From: Macrococcoides epidermidis
GTDB lineage: Bacteria > Bacillota > Bacilli > Staphylococcales > Staphylococcaceae
NCBI RefSeq assembly: GCF_042659445.1
Contig: NZ_JBHSSR010000013.1
DNA length: 64,000 bases
Strand: one strand, 5' to 3'
Shown: positions 26,880 to 35,504 of the stretch, one piece after another
How positions within the stretch are numbered: position 1 is the stretch's first letter
Layout of the letters: every line of letters starts with the position of its first letter
The notes under the pieces: generated by a model
The model's database searches: none
Told to the model about the DNA's origin: nothing
The model's input: the letters and a program-made list of their open reading frames with translations, nothing else
Made by a program: the position numbers and the translations under genes

Positions 26880-26894
26880 TGTATATGATTATCA
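26880..26894 (-). promoter_or_regulatory. weak Fur-box-like sequence
   Basis: The stretch around ATGATTATCAT matches about 11 of 15 positions of TGATAAT-N-ATTATCA. It lies upstream of the two unknown small genes. It is suggestive only. Confidence 0.3.
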
Positions 26895-26940
26895 TCATAT
26901 TAACATGTATAATGTAATATTTCCTTTTCTATACAAGAAA

Positions 26941-26976
26941 AAAAGTTTACGCATATTAATTTATGCGTAAACTTTT
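26941..26976 (-). terminator. terminator overlapping the 3' end of bioY
   Basis: AAAAGTTTACGCATA pairs with its exact complement across a six-base loop that contains the bioY stop codon. On the minus strand a run of T follows. Confidence 0.85.
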
Positions 26977-27507
26977 TTGAATAGATGGGTTATTACGTAA
27001 CTTTACAGCAAGTATTGCTGCAATCAGTGCTTTTATACAATCACCAGGGATAAATACCATCACTGATTTAAGCGCAGTGAATAAATCCTGCTTTAAATTA
27101 AATGCCATAAACGTACCACCGATTAAATTACATAAAAATGCGCCAATTAATGCGTTAATCAGGAACACTTGCCACACTTTTGGAGACTTCATACGTTCAA
27201 CAAATAGTCCGATTAAAAAAGCAATCAGTGTGAACGAAAGAATGTAACCTCCCGTCGGACCAAAAAATAAAGCAAAACCACCACGGCCACCTGACAATAC
27301 TGGTAGTCCAATAGCTACTAAGATTGTAAAGATAAGAACAGATAACCCTCCTAATCGACTACCCAATAAACAACCCGCTAAAATAAAACCTAAATTCTGA
27401 AATGTAAATGGTACTGGAATACCTGGAATACTTATTGGTGGTAATAAGCCTAAAACAGCAATTAATGCGGTAAACATGCCGACAATGACCAAATCTTTTG
27501 TTTTCAT
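26956..27507 (-). CDS. bioY: biotin transporter BioY (ECF S component)
   Basis: A 183-residue membrane protein with six hydrophobic segments. The BioY marks PISIPGIPVPFTFQNLG near residue 24 and GGRGGFALFFGPTGGY near 73 are present; they line the biotin pocket. It needs an ECF ATPase and EcfT module encoded elsewhere, or may work alone. The start is ATG 27507, six bases after AGAGG; the ATG at 27513 overlaps it. A BirA-type operator stands just upstream. No biotin synthesis gene is near, suggesting uptake. Confidence 0.93.
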   Translation of the reverse strand: MKTKDLVIVGMFTALIAVLGLLPPISIPGIPVPFTFQNLGFILAGCLLGSRLGGLSVLIFTILVAIGLPVLSGGRGGFALFFGPTGGYILSFTLIAFLIGLFVERMKSPKVWQVFLINALIGAFLCNLIGGTFMAFNLKQDLFTALKSVMVFIPGDCIKALIAAILAVKLRNNPSIQKSLRIN

Positions 27508-27548
27508 AATCATCCTCTTTTCTGACAGAATAATCTTATTATAGCAAT

Positions 27549-27582
27549 AGTGTTAACCTAAATAAATAATAAGTTTACAATT
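27549..27582 (-). promoter_or_regulatory. BirA-type biotin operator upstream of bioY
   Basis: Read on the minus strand, TTGTAAAC and GTTAACAC are separated by 15 bases. This matches the known Firmicutes BirA operator (TTGTTAAC-N15-GTTAACAA) with few mismatches. It lies about 40 bp upstream of the bioY start, where a biotin-bound BirA repressor would block transcription. Confidence 0.8.
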
Positions 27583-27588
27583 GTAATT

Positions 27589-27615
27589 AAAAAGCTGAGA
27601 CATCAGTCTCAGCTT
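27589..27615 (-). terminator. terminator of the FhuD-like gene
   Basis: AAGCTGAGAC pairs with GTCTCAGCTT over a four-base loop, followed on the minus strand by T5. It separates the siderophore gene from the bioY operator. Confidence 0.85.
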
Positions 27616-27623
27616 GAAATAAT

Positions 27624-28553
27624 TTATTTTTCTAATTTTAACAATGCTTCTTTTAATACTTTTCTTTGGTGCTCTAAAGAAATTGGATCATTGAACCAGA
27701 AATCTTCCGCATCATATTGTACGACTTTATTATTTTTTACAGCATCCATGTTTTTCCATACTTTAGACTCAGTTACTGTATTTGAAATTTTGCCTGTATC
27801 ACTAGATACAAGTACGATATCGCCTGCGTAATCGCCTAAACTTTCAGCAGAAACTTTTTTCCAGCCTGTAGGTTTAACATCTTTCGTAATTTTATCCTGC
27901 ATGTTTAAATCAAAAGCCTGATAGATAATTTCTGATCCACGACCCCAGTTATCTCCGTATACATATATTTCTTTTTGGAAGAACTGGAAGATAGAATACG
28001 TTTTATCGTCTCCTAAATGTTTCTTTATCTCTTCACCATCTTTTTTCGTTTCTTCTTTCCATTGATCCACAAAAGCTTTCGCTTCTTTTTCTTTACCGAC
28101 AATTTTACCTAATAATTCATGCACATCTAAATAGCCATGCTTTGTATACGTAAAAGGAATTGTTGGTGCAATTTTAGCATATTTTGAATTATCCTTATCA
28201 GTATCGAACGTTAAGATTAAGTCAGGTTTCAATTTAATAATTTTTTCAATTTCACCCGCATTTAATTTTTCTACACCTTTTAATTTAGGTTTTAAAATGT
28301 CTGATTGGAATGCATACTGATCAGCACCTACTGGTTTAACACCTAAATCTAATAGATTTCCGACATAACTTGCGCCCATTACTACAATTCGTTTCGGTTC
28401 TTTCGGAATCTTGATTGTCTTACCATTATCTAATTTGAAATCTACCATTTCCGCTTTCCCTGAAGTGTCTTTTGATTCTTTTTTATCACTCGTACCACCA
28501 CATGCTGCAAGTACCATAATACATGCGATTAGTAACGCTAAAAACTTTTTCAT
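27624..28553 (-). CDS. siderophore-binding lipoprotein of the FhuD type
   Basis: The N-terminus is a lipoprotein signal with lipobox LAAC (Cys 18). The rest is a periplasmic-binding-protein fold of the FhuD/helical-backbone class. Segments such as GKIVGKEKEAKAF near residue 150 and YGDNWGRGSEIIYQAF near 198 closely resemble staphylococcal FhuD1/FhuD2, which bind hydroxamate siderophores. No permease or ATPase gene adjoins it, as is also the case for staphylococcal fhuD genes, which rely on a separate FhuCBG. A Fur box precedes it. Confidence 0.85.
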   Translation of the reverse strand: MKKFLALLIACIMVLAACGGTSDKKESKDTSGKAEMVDFKLDNGKTIKIPKEPKRIVVMGASYVGNLLDLGVKPVGADQYAFQSDILKPKLKGVEKLNAGEIEKIIKLKPDLILTFDTDKDNSKYAKIAPTIPFTYTKHGYLDVHELLGKIVGKEKEAKAFVDQWKEETKKDGEEIKKHLGDDKTYSIFQFFQKEIYVYGDNWGRGSEIIYQAFDLNMQDKITKDVKPTGWKKVSAESLGDYAGDIVLVSSDTGKISNTVTESKVWKNMDAVKNNKVVQYDAEDFWFNDPISLEHQRKVLKEALLKLEK

Positions 28554-28569
28554 TTTCCATCCTCCTAAT

Positions 28570-28584
28570 TGAGATTGATTATCA
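28570..28584 (-). promoter_or_regulatory. Fur box upstream of the FhuD-like gene
   Basis: TGAGATTGATTATCA matches 12 of 15 positions of the Fur core TGATAAT-N-ATTATCA, with one arm complete. It lies just ahead of the ribosome binding site of an iron-siderophore gene, which fits iron repression. Confidence 0.7.
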
Positions 28585-28665
28585 ATACCATTTAATTATA
28601 AATGCTTTTAGAAATTAATCAAATGTTATTTTCAAATTAAAATATATCAATTTTACACAAAAAGA

Positions 28666-28689
28666 ATAGACTTGGGCATCCAAGTCTAT
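28666..28689 (-). terminator. terminator of the acyl-CoA dehydrogenase gene
   Basis: ATAGACTTGG and CCAAGTCTAT form a perfect 10-bp stem with loop GCAT. The stop codon lies within it. A T-rich tail follows on the minus strand. Confidence 0.85.
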
Positions 28690-29828
28690 GCTTTACGCAA
28701 TATTTTATTCACTATCATTCTTTCTACAGCATCATCCATCGGTGGATTATGAAGACCTGCACGCATTGAGCGATATAATCGTTCCATAACACGTGTTTGC
28801 TCTAAACTTTTCGCACCGAAAATACGCATACTCAAATCAATTACTTGTAGTCCATTATTGACGACAATATATTTTGCGAGCCCAAATGTTTCCCCTAAGC
28901 CATCTGTTTTACCTGCTAAATGCATATCACATGCATGATAGATAAAGTGACGTGATTGCATATTTAATATTTCCATTTTTGCTATTTTATCCTGAATATG
29001 TGGAATTTCAGAAATAGAAGTATCGATAGAATTGGGTTGATAGTGCATGCTGAAGTTTACCGCTTCATCTACAGCGCGCTCTGCCATACCGAGATAAATG
29101 GCAGGGATATGCATTAACCATGTATTCGGTCGACGTTCGCGGTTTACTTCCAGCAAATAATTTTTTGGTATCGTAACATTATTAAATATAATATCGTGAC
29201 TCGCTGTCGCCCGCATGCCCACCATATCCCAAGTATTCACAATTTCAATACCTTCTAAATGACTCGGCACATAATAAAAGCACATCGCTTTAAGTTCTGG
29301 ATCAAAGGCACCTACAATAAAATGTGTAAGTCGCTCACTCATAGAGGCGAATGTTTTCGTACCGTTTATCACATATTTATCATCGATGAGTTGCGCATTC
29401 GTACTTGGTTTACCACCTCTTGTCGGACTACCCATTTCACTTTCTGACACTATGCGATTCGTTATGGCACCTTTATGAATATCATCAATAAATTCAGTTA
29501 TCATTGTTTCTGGCCATAAATCACCTTCAAACACTTCACCTACAATACCGAGATGCCATCCAATCGATAATGCCGTTGATTCATCGAGCTGTGCGAGTTG
29601 CGCTTGTATATAAATCAGTTCTTTAATATTAGCACCCATACCACCATGTTCTACCGGAAGTGTTAATTTGTGATAATCATGTGCAATGAGCCAGTCTATC
29701 AATTTATGATTGAGTTCAGCATAAAAATCTGCATCTCGTGCACTCTTCTCAATCCATTCTTTATTCTGATGAAATAGATCACGCCATTTTCTTTCTAATT
29801 CTGTCTCTAAAAACAATGTTTCTTCCAC
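28686..29828 (-). CDS. acyl-CoA dehydrogenase family flavoprotein (YdbM-like)
   Basis: A 380-residue FAD enzyme of the acyl-CoA dehydrogenase fold. It shows SESEMGSPTRGGKPS near residue 134, the ALS(I/W)G-type segment near 93 and the KYIVVNNGLQVIDLSMRIFG stretch near 326. The overall style recalls Bacillus YdbM or DszC-like members rather than classic fatty-acid oxidation enzymes, and no beta-oxidation genes adjoin it. GTG 29828 is the likely start, six bases after GAGGTG. It follows the C39-like gene directly, so the two are probably one operon. Confidence 0.75.
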   Translation of the reverse strand: MEETLFLETELERKWRDLFHQNKEWIEKSARDADFYAELNHKLIDWLIAHDYHKLTLPVEHGGMGANIKELIYIQAQLAQLDESTALSIGWHLGIVGEVFEGDLWPETMITEFIDDIHKGAITNRIVSESEMGSPTRGGKPSTNAQLIDDKYVINGTKTFASMSERLTHFIVGAFDPELKAMCFYYVPSHLEGIEIVNTWDMVGMRATASHDIIFNNVTIPKNYLLEVNRERRPNTWLMHIPAIYLGMAERAVDEAVNFSMHYQPNSIDTSISEIPHIQDKIAKMEILNMQSRHFIYHACDMHLAGKTDGLGETFGLAKYIVVNNGLQVIDLSMRIFGAKSLEQTRVMERLYRSMRAGLHNPPMDDAVERMIVNKILRKA

Positions 29829-29838
29829 TTCACTCACC

Positions 29839-30438
29839 TCAAATAATAATACTCATTCGGCCTGCATTCTCGTATCTTTTCTCTAATGTCTTTCTTTTCA
29901 CTTTTATTAATTGTTGCTTCATCGGAAAAAGTGCCGGAAGTTTAATCCATCCAAATTTTGCCCATAATGGATCAATCATATAATAGTATTTATCATCCAT
30001 ACCTACAAGTAACGTAATATGTATATTAGATACGAATTCCAGCATTCGTCCTTCAACTTTAAATTCTCTCAAAATGGGCTCAACTTTAAAATGTGTGGCA
30101 TAAAGTACGACAGAGTGATTATTCAAAATTGCTTGTTCTAATTCTGCCATTGATTTTCCCGTACTATCTTGCGCTGTATAATAAGGTTTTAAATAATCCA
30201 CCATCACGTTCGGAAAGACAGTTTGATGCCGGTCCGTTTTGATGATGCGTTTCGGTCCAACATAGCCTTTAAAAGGATTTGTTTTATGTTTCGGAATTTC
30301 AGCTAAAATCTTTCTTGCAGATAATTTAACACCTTTGTATCTTAATCCCATCGACACTGCTACTGCTTCACATCCTAATAGATAAAAATGAGGAAACCAC
30401 TGTGTCTTCGGTTTAATATTAAGTATTAATCTATTCAT
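29839..30438 (-). CDS. C39-like cysteine peptidase family protein
   Basis: The segment FYLLGCEAVAVSMGLRYKG places a Cys near residue 24. HITLLVGMDDKYYYMIDP supplies the His and Asp near 155-170. This is the pattern of the C39_2 peptidase-like family (YvpB group). There is no signal peptide, so the protein is probably intracellular or the true N-terminus differs. The start at ATG 30438 is chosen for AGGCGG eight bases ahead. The partner gene encodes an acyl-CoA dehydrogenase; a common function is not obvious. Confidence 0.65.
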   Translation of the reverse strand: MNRLILNIKPKTQWFPHFYLLGCEAVAVSMGLRYKGVKLSARKILAEIPKHKTNPFKGYVGPKRIIKTDRHQTVFPNVMVDYLKPYYTAQDSTGKSMAELEQAILNNHSVVLYATHFKVEPILREFKVEGRMLEFVSNIHITLLVGMDDKYYYMIDPLWAKFGWIKLPALFPMKQQLIKVKRKTLEKRYENAGRMSIII

Positions 30439-30518
30439 TATCATCGCCGCCTGTCTCTTCTTATCTGTAATTAAATAGCAAATTCCATGAATAATCAAAT
30501 ATATTGTTCACACAAAAA

Positions 30519-30536
30519 GAGAGACTTTCGTCTCTC
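30519..30536 (-). terminator. terminator of the L-2-hydroxyacid dehydrogenase gene
   Basis: GAGAGAC and GTCTCTC pair over a four-base loop, followed on the minus strand by CTTTTTG. It separates the dehydrogenase from the C39-like gene. Confidence 0.8.
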
Positions 30537-30553
30537 CAATAATGTATTAATGG

Positions 30554-31510
30554 CTATTTCACTTTTTGTGCTTTTGCAATAATTTCTTTAATATATGAAG
30601 CAGAATCATGCAGTAATTTTAATTCTTTTTCATTTAACACAACTTCTAACTTTTGTACCACACCATCTTTACCTATTATTGATGGTATACTGAAGGCGAC
30701 ATCTCCACTGTAACCATATTCTTTGTCAATTACTGTACAAACCGGAAATACACTTCTTTCATCAAGAATTACTGCTTTTGCTAACGTTGCAGCTACTTTT
30801 GCAATTCCTGCATTCGTGTACCCTTTATAGTTAAGTACATCATTCGCTACCTGCACAACGTAATCCTTTATTTCATCTTCATTTATTAATTCTTTGCCTA
30901 CGATTTGTGTATATTCACTTATTGGAATACCATCAATCGTAATCTTAGAAAAAGCAGGAAAAGCAGTCATTCCATGTTCACCTAACATATTGGCCTGCAC
31001 GCTTTTAGCATCGACATTATAATAATCACCAATTACACTGCGTAGCCTTGCTGAATCTAAAGTTGTACCTGTCCCAAAGATTTTTTCTTTTGGATAATCA
31101 AACTCAGTCTGAGCAATATACAGTATTGTATCAAGCGGATTTGTAATGATGATAACAATCGCATCTTTTGTAACTTTAGTAATTTGCCCCATAACATCAC
31201 GGATAACGCGTGTACTTGCTTCAGTTAATAGCGTTCGATCTGGTGCTTCTGATCCTTGTTGAATACTTTCTCCAGCTGCAATAATAATCACATCTGCATC
31301 GTTTAAATCTGTAATGCTGCCACCTTTTATATTCACATTATTTGTACTATATAATGAACGGGTATGTTGATGGTCTAGTGCTTCTCCGTCAGAAAGATGT
31401 TCAATAATATCAATGCCTACAATTTCGCGAAATATTCCGAGTTGAATGACTTCTGTTAATACTTGTGAGCCTACATGTCCTAAACCTACTATTCCAATTT
31501 TACTATTCAT
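30554..31510 (-). CDS. L-lactate / L-2-hydroxyacid dehydrogenase family enzyme
   Basis: A 318-residue NAD enzyme of the lactate/malate dehydrogenase superfamily. It has GIVGLGHVGSQVL at the N-terminus, ITNPLDTILYIA near 120 and the catalytic His in GEHGMTAFP near 177. The residue after GEHG is Met instead of the Asp common in L-LDH, and the following segment differs. This suggests a relaxed substrate, as in L-2-hydroxyisocaproate dehydrogenases. The start is ATG 31510 after GGAGGG. It is a single gene, divergent from modB. Confidence 0.75.
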   Translation of the reverse strand: MNSKIGIVGLGHVGSQVLTEVIQLGIFREIVGIDIIEHLSDGEALDHQHTRSLYSTNNVNIKGGSITDLNDADVIIIAAGESIQQGSEAPDRTLLTEASTRVIRDVMGQITKVTKDAIVIIITNPLDTILYIAQTEFDYPKEKIFGTGTTLDSARLRSVIGDYYNVDAKSVQANMLGEHGMTAFPAFSKITIDGIPISEYTQIVGKELINEDEIKDYVVQVANDVLNYKGYTNAGIAKVAATLAKAVILDERSVFPVCTVIDKEYGYSGDVAFSIPSIIGKDGVVQKLEVVLNEKELKLLHDSASYIKEIIAKAQKVK

Positions 31511-31604
31511 ATATTTACCCTCCATCGTGTTATTATCATGAAACATATATAGTGCTATAATAAGCTTAAATCTTTAACCGGAAGAAAAGATAAGGAGGGT
31601 AGCA

Positions 31605-32276
31605 ATGCAACAACTTATTACTAGCGATACATTTTTATCGCCAATTCTCATTTCTTTAAAAGTCGCTACAGTTGCAACATTCCTTAGTCTTATCATCGGT
31701 ATATCGCTGCATTATTTTATAGGCACCAGATCATTTCCAGGGAAATCTATTTTAGAATCTCTCATAATGTTACCTATGGTTTTACCTCCCACAGTCGTCG
31801 GGTTTATATTATTAATAATATTTGGAAAGAAAAGTATAATAGGAAGTTTCATCGAACAACTCTTCAATCAGCCAATAATATTTACAATATATGCTGCTAT
31901 TCTTGCATCAACACTCGTCGCACTGCCACTCATGTATCAGTCACTTAAAATTGGAATCGAACAAGTACCTCAAACAATCATCAATGCTGCAGTTGTAGAC
32001 GGCGCAAGAAAAAGACAGATTTACTCAAATATCATCTTACCGCTTGCTAAGCCTGCTTTACTGACCGGCATATTATTATCCTTTGCCAGAGCAATCGGTG
32101 AATTTGGAGCCACGCTTATATTTGCAGGTAATATTCCAGGCATCACCGAAACAATGCCAACAGCAATCTATGTCGCTATTGATAATAATGATATGACACT
32201 TGCCTGGGGATGGGTTGCAATTATGATCATACTTTCTTTCCTGTTGATGATGACCACACAGTTACTTAGAAGATAG
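31605..32276 (+). CDS. modB: molybdate ABC transporter permease ModB, without adjacent modA or modC
   Basis: A five- to six-segment permease of 223 residues. The ABC-contact EAA-like segment AAVVDGARKRQIYSNIILPL is near residue 127, followed by ARAIGEFGATLIFAGNI, which is characteristic of molybdate/sulfate permeases. Staphylococcal modABC genes are usually together, yet here no binding protein or ATPase flanks it. The upstream gene is divergent and the downstream one converges. AAGGAGG precedes the ATG. Partners must be encoded elsewhere, or the system is incomplete. Confidence 0.85.
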   Translation: MQQLITSDTFLSPILISLKVATVATFLSLIIGISLHYFIGTRSFPGKSILESLIMLPMVLPPTVVGFILLIIFGKKSIIGSFIEQLFNQPIIFTIYAAILASTLVALPLMYQSLKIGIEQVPQTIINAAVVDGARKRQIYSNIILPLAKPALLTGILLSFARAIGEFGATLIFAGNIPGITETMPTAIYVAIDNNDMTLAWGWVAIMIILSFLLMMTTQLLRR

Positions 32277-32334
32277 CTTTTCTCTTAAGAAATATTGACA
32301 GTACTTTAACATATAAATCATAAAAATTCAAAAA

Positions 32335-32366
32335 AATGAAAGAGACAAATTTGTCTCTTTCATTTT
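32335..32366. terminator. bidirectional terminator between modB and ddh
   Basis: A perfect 32-base palindrome centred on AAATTT, flanked by A and T runs, lies between the converging modB and D-lactate dehydrogenase genes. Confidence 0.85.
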
Positions 32367-32375
32367 TTAATTATC

Positions 32376-33368
32376 TTAATTTACCCTATTCTCACAGCTG
32401 CCGGTTTCTACAACTTCTTTCGCTGAATTTAAACCACCTTCAACTAGATTCATAACTGCTGTTTCAGTATAGAATGCAATATGCTGCGATACTTGTACAT
32501 CTTCACGTGCGATTAACTCCAACAATACTTTATCTTCAATTTCTTTATCTCTGAAATCTTTTGGGAAGTATGGCGCTTCATTTTCATAAGTATCTAATGC
32601 AGCAGCTGCCACTTTGCCTGAATTTAATGCATCAAGTAACGCTTTAGTATCGACAATACCACCACGTGCAGTATTGACGATATAGACTCCGTCTTTCATT
32701 TTAGCGAATAAATCTGCGTTGAACATATAAGTATTATCTTTTGTAAGTGGCATATGAATAGAAATTAAATCTGCCTGACGTACCACTTCTTCCAAAGTAT
32801 CTGTATATGTTAAAAATGCTTTAGCATCTTCATTTGGATACAGATCATAACCAATCACCTTCGCTCCAAAACCATTAAGAATTCGTCCTGTAATACTACC
32901 AATTCGACCTGTACCGATAATTGCCACCGTCATTGAACGCATTTCTTTACTAATAATCGTTTTATTCCATGTAAAGTCATGCTCTCTTACTTTACGCTGG
33001 ATCTTTTCAGTATTTCTGATAATATTCATCGCTGCGGTTACTGCATATTCAGCAATTGCATTGGGTGAATAGCTTGGTACATTCGAAATGATTAATCCAT
33101 GTTGTGTGGCTAAATCTAAATCAAACATATCGAAACCTGCTGAACGTTGTGCAATTTGTTTAATCCCTTTATTTGCTACTATTTCATATAATCTATCATC
33201 AAATTGCGCTGTCTGACTCGTTGTCACAGCATCGTAACCATCTAATAAATCTACCGTTTCCATTGTTAATGGGCCATCATTAAAAGTTACTTTAACATTT
33301 TCTTTTTGTGCCCATGCTAAGGCTGCTTCTTTTTCATCTTCTCTAGTACCATACATTAATATTTTCAT
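32376..33368 (-). CDS. ddh: D-lactate dehydrogenase
   Basis: A 330-residue D-2-hydroxyacid dehydrogenase. QRSAGFDMFDL near residue 77, the NAD motif GTGRIGSITGRIL near 151, the catalytic Arg in NTARGGIVD near 233, the Glu near 263 and the His in SQHIAFYTETA near 295 are all in place. It reduces pyruvate to D-lactate, regenerating NAD+. It follows the PTS-IIC-like gene after 15 bp and thus sits downstream of a Rex palindrome. Confidence 0.9.
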   Translation of the reverse strand: MKILMYGTREDEKEAALAWAQKENVKVTFNDGPLTMETVDLLDGYDAVTTSQTAQFDDRLYEIVANKGIKQIAQRSAGFDMFDLDLATQHGLIISNVPSYSPNAIAEYAVTAAMNIIRNTEKIQRKVREHDFTWNKTIISKEMRSMTVAIIGTGRIGSITGRILNGFGAKVIGYDLYPNEDAKAFLTYTDTLEEVVRQADLISIHMPLTKDNTYMFNADLFAKMKDGVYIVNTARGGIVDTKALLDALNSGKVAAAALDTYENEAPYFPKDFRDKEIEDKVLLELIAREDVQVSQHIAFYTETAVMNLVEGGLNSAKEVVETGSCENRVN

Positions 33369-33383
33369 GCATCAATCCACTCC

Positions 33384-34442
33384 CTATTCTCCAGATTGGA
33401 ATTTGAACACTTCAGGACTATATATTTTAAATTTAAGGCATAAAGTATTCACGATTAATCCTGTAATAACAGGAATTACAATATAAGCTAATGCAAGTAT
33501 ACCTAAATTTAATCCTATATTTCCATCCATAAACTTCAATGCATTAATCGGACCAACTAATCCAGAGTAACCAAATCCTGCTGAAGCCGGAGTGCCCTGA
33601 ATAATGAAAATGGCACCAGCCAATCCACTCATCGCAGCTGTAACTGCAATCGGTAAAATGATGATTGGATATTTAATTAAGTTTGGCATCATCATTTTCA
33701 TCGCACCCATTAATATCGCTAATGTAATACCAGATTTATTTACTTTAAGAGAGCCAATAACAAGCATTGTAGCTGCAGCTGCTACACCTAAATTCGCTGC
33801 ACCTGACGCCATACCTGAAATACCTATAGCCATAGCAATCGCAACTGTAGATATTGGAGAAATGATTAAAATACTGAATACAATAGCGATAAGCACACAC
33901 ATTAATACAGGTTGTAGATTTGTAAAACTATTGACCAACTGTCCTAAAGTACTTGTAATTAATTTAACATATGGCAATGATAATATACCGATGAGTCCTG
34001 CTAATCCACCGGCGATAATCGGTAATAAGATGATATTTAATGAACCTAATCTATCTTTAATCCATAAAATAATTAAGACTGAAATTGATGCTGTTAACAT
34101 CGTATTGATTAAGTCACCTATACCTACTAACATCCACGCTTTATCCTGGAATACTGCAGCACCACTACCAACGAATGCTGCTGTTCCGACAATTACAGTT
34201 TGTAATGGATTTAATTTAAACTGCATCGCAATCAGTACACCCACAATTACAGGGACTGTAAACTGAATACCAACAACTACATTTAACAATGTGCCGAAAA
34301 ACGGATGAAACTGCATTAAATACTTAAATAATTCCCCTAGAATTGCATTTGGAATTAAACCAACCACGATTCCTAACGCAACACCATTTAAAACTTTGAA
34401 TAAAAACGATCTAGCTGTGAGTTTTTGCTGAACTTCTGTCAT
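33384..34442 (-). CDS. PTS EIIC-like membrane protein (EIIC_2 type)
   Basis: A 352-residue membrane protein with eight to ten hydrophobic segments, matching the stand-alone EIIC-like family found in staphylococci next to ddh. Marks include GIQFTVPVIVGVLIAMQF near 58 and GTPASAGFGYSGLVGP near 280. No EIIA, EIIB or HPr partner is present, so sugar phosphotransfer is doubtful. The operon with D-lactate dehydrogenase and the Rex site suggest a link to pyruvate or lactate. Its real substrate is unknown. Confidence 0.75.
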   Translation of the reverse strand: MTEVQQKLTARSFLFKVLNGVALGIVVGLIPNAILGELFKYLMQFHPFFGTLLNVVVGIQFTVPVIVGVLIAMQFKLNPLQTVIVGTAAFVGSGAAVFQDKAWMLVGIGDLINTMLTASISVLIILWIKDRLGSLNIILLPIIAGGLAGLIGILSLPYVKLITSTLGQLVNSFTNLQPVLMCVLIAIVFSILIISPISTVAIAMAIGISGMASGAANLGVAAAATMLVIGSLKVNKSGITLAILMGAMKMMMPNLIKYPIIILPIAVTAAMSGLAGAIFIIQGTPASAGFGYSGLVGPINALKFMDGNIGLNLGILALAYIVIPVITGLIVNTLCLKFKIYSPEVFKFQSGE

Positions 34443-34528
34443 GAAAATGACCTCCCCATTCTTTCATTTTATATTTATTGTTTCATAATCAATATTTTTA
34501 ATATCTCCTACGCCATTAATATATCATC

Positions 34529-34546
34529 TTGTGAATATATTCACAA
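34529..34546 (-). promoter_or_regulatory. Rex-type operator
   Basis: TTGTGAATATATTCACAA is a perfect 18-bp palindrome and an exact fit to the Rex consensus TTGTGA-N6-TCACAA. Rex is the NADH/NAD+ sensor that releases such sites when NADH builds up. It lies about 90 bp upstream of the PTS-IIC-like/ddh operon. Confidence 0.88.
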
Positions 34547-34707
34547 AACAATTTTTATTATAGTTCTATTCATAAAATCTATAGTTAAAAATTAGTTTTT
34601 ATACCATAATTACTTTATATTACTTTTATTATCACGCTGCGACTTGAAATAAAATCTATTACTCTGTAGACTAAAGTTAATACTATATATTAAAGGAGAC
34701 TTACATT

Positions 34708-35424
34708 ATGTCTAAATCAACACCACATATTAAACCGGAAAACAATCCAATCGCAGAAACTATTCTTTTACCAGGAGATCCTTTACGCGCAAAGTTTATC
34801 GCTGAAACATATTTAGAAGATGTTGTTCAATTTAATGAAGTGCGTAATATGTTTGGTTATACAGGAACTTATAAAGGGAAAAAGATTTCAGTGATGGGGA
34901 CAGGAATGGGAATCCCATCAATCGGTATCTATTCATATGAATTAATTCATACTTTCGGTGTTAAAAACTTAATTCGCGTAGGTTCATGTGGCGCAATGCA
35001 GGAAGGTATTAATGTATATGATGTAATCATCGCTCAAGGTGCATCAACTGATTCAAATTATGTAGCACAATATGGGTTGCCAGGACACTTTGCGCCAATC
35101 GCTGATTACAGTTTATTAGCGCGTGCGAAAAAATTAGCTGATAAAAAAGGTGTTCCAAACCACGTTGGTAACGTATTATCATCAGATATTTTCTACAATG
35201 CTAACAAAGAAGCTACTGATAAATGGCGTTCAATGGGTATTTTAGCTGTTGAAATGGAATCTGCTGGTCTTTATATGAATGCAGCTTACGCTGGCGGAGA
35301 TGTGAAGGCATTAGGAATATTTACAGTAAGTGATCACTTATTAACACATGAAGAAACTACACCCGAAGAACGTCAAACTTCATTCACAAAAATGATGGAA
35401 ATTGCTTTAGAAATCGTAGAATAA
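34708..35424 (+). CDS. deoD: purine-nucleoside phosphorylase DeoD
   Basis: A 238-residue hexameric-type phosphorylase that splits purine (deoxy)nucleosides with phosphate. Signatures are LLPGDPLRAKFIAE near residue 21, GTGMGIPSIGIYS near 62, VGSCGAMQ near 90, and the VEMESAGLYM base-pocket segment near 179 with SDH at about 205. A strong AAAGGAGAC precedes the ATG. It is a single gene ended by a strong terminator. Confidence 0.95.
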   Translation: MSKSTPHIKPENNPIAETILLPGDPLRAKFIAETYLEDVVQFNEVRNMFGYTGTYKGKKISVMGTGMGIPSIGIYSYELIHTFGVKNLIRVGSCGAMQEGINVYDVIIAQGASTDSNYVAQYGLPGHFAPIADYSLLARAKKLADKKGVPNHVGNVLSSDIFYNANKEATDKWRSMGILAVEMESAGLYMNAAYAGGDVKALGIFTVSDHLLTHEETTPEERQTSFTKMMEIALEIVE

Positions 35425-35462
35425 TCTTTAAACATATTCTTAAATACTTTTTTCTTTATACT

Positions 35463-35498
35463 AAAAGCACCTTGATACAAATGTATCAAGGTGCTTTT
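35463..35498. terminator. bidirectional terminator after deoD
   Basis: A 17-bp perfect stem (AAAAGCACCTTGATACA and its complement) with a two-base centre, flanked by T on both outward sides, serves deoD and the converging small gene. Confidence 0.9.
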
Positions 35499-35504
35499 AA
35501 ACTA

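Noticed and set aside
33604..34266. 220-codon plus-strand reading frame opposite the PTS-IIC-like gene
   Set aside because: It is the antisense shadow of a clearly conserved membrane protein gene, with no ribosome site and low-complexity Ile/Asn/Thr content.
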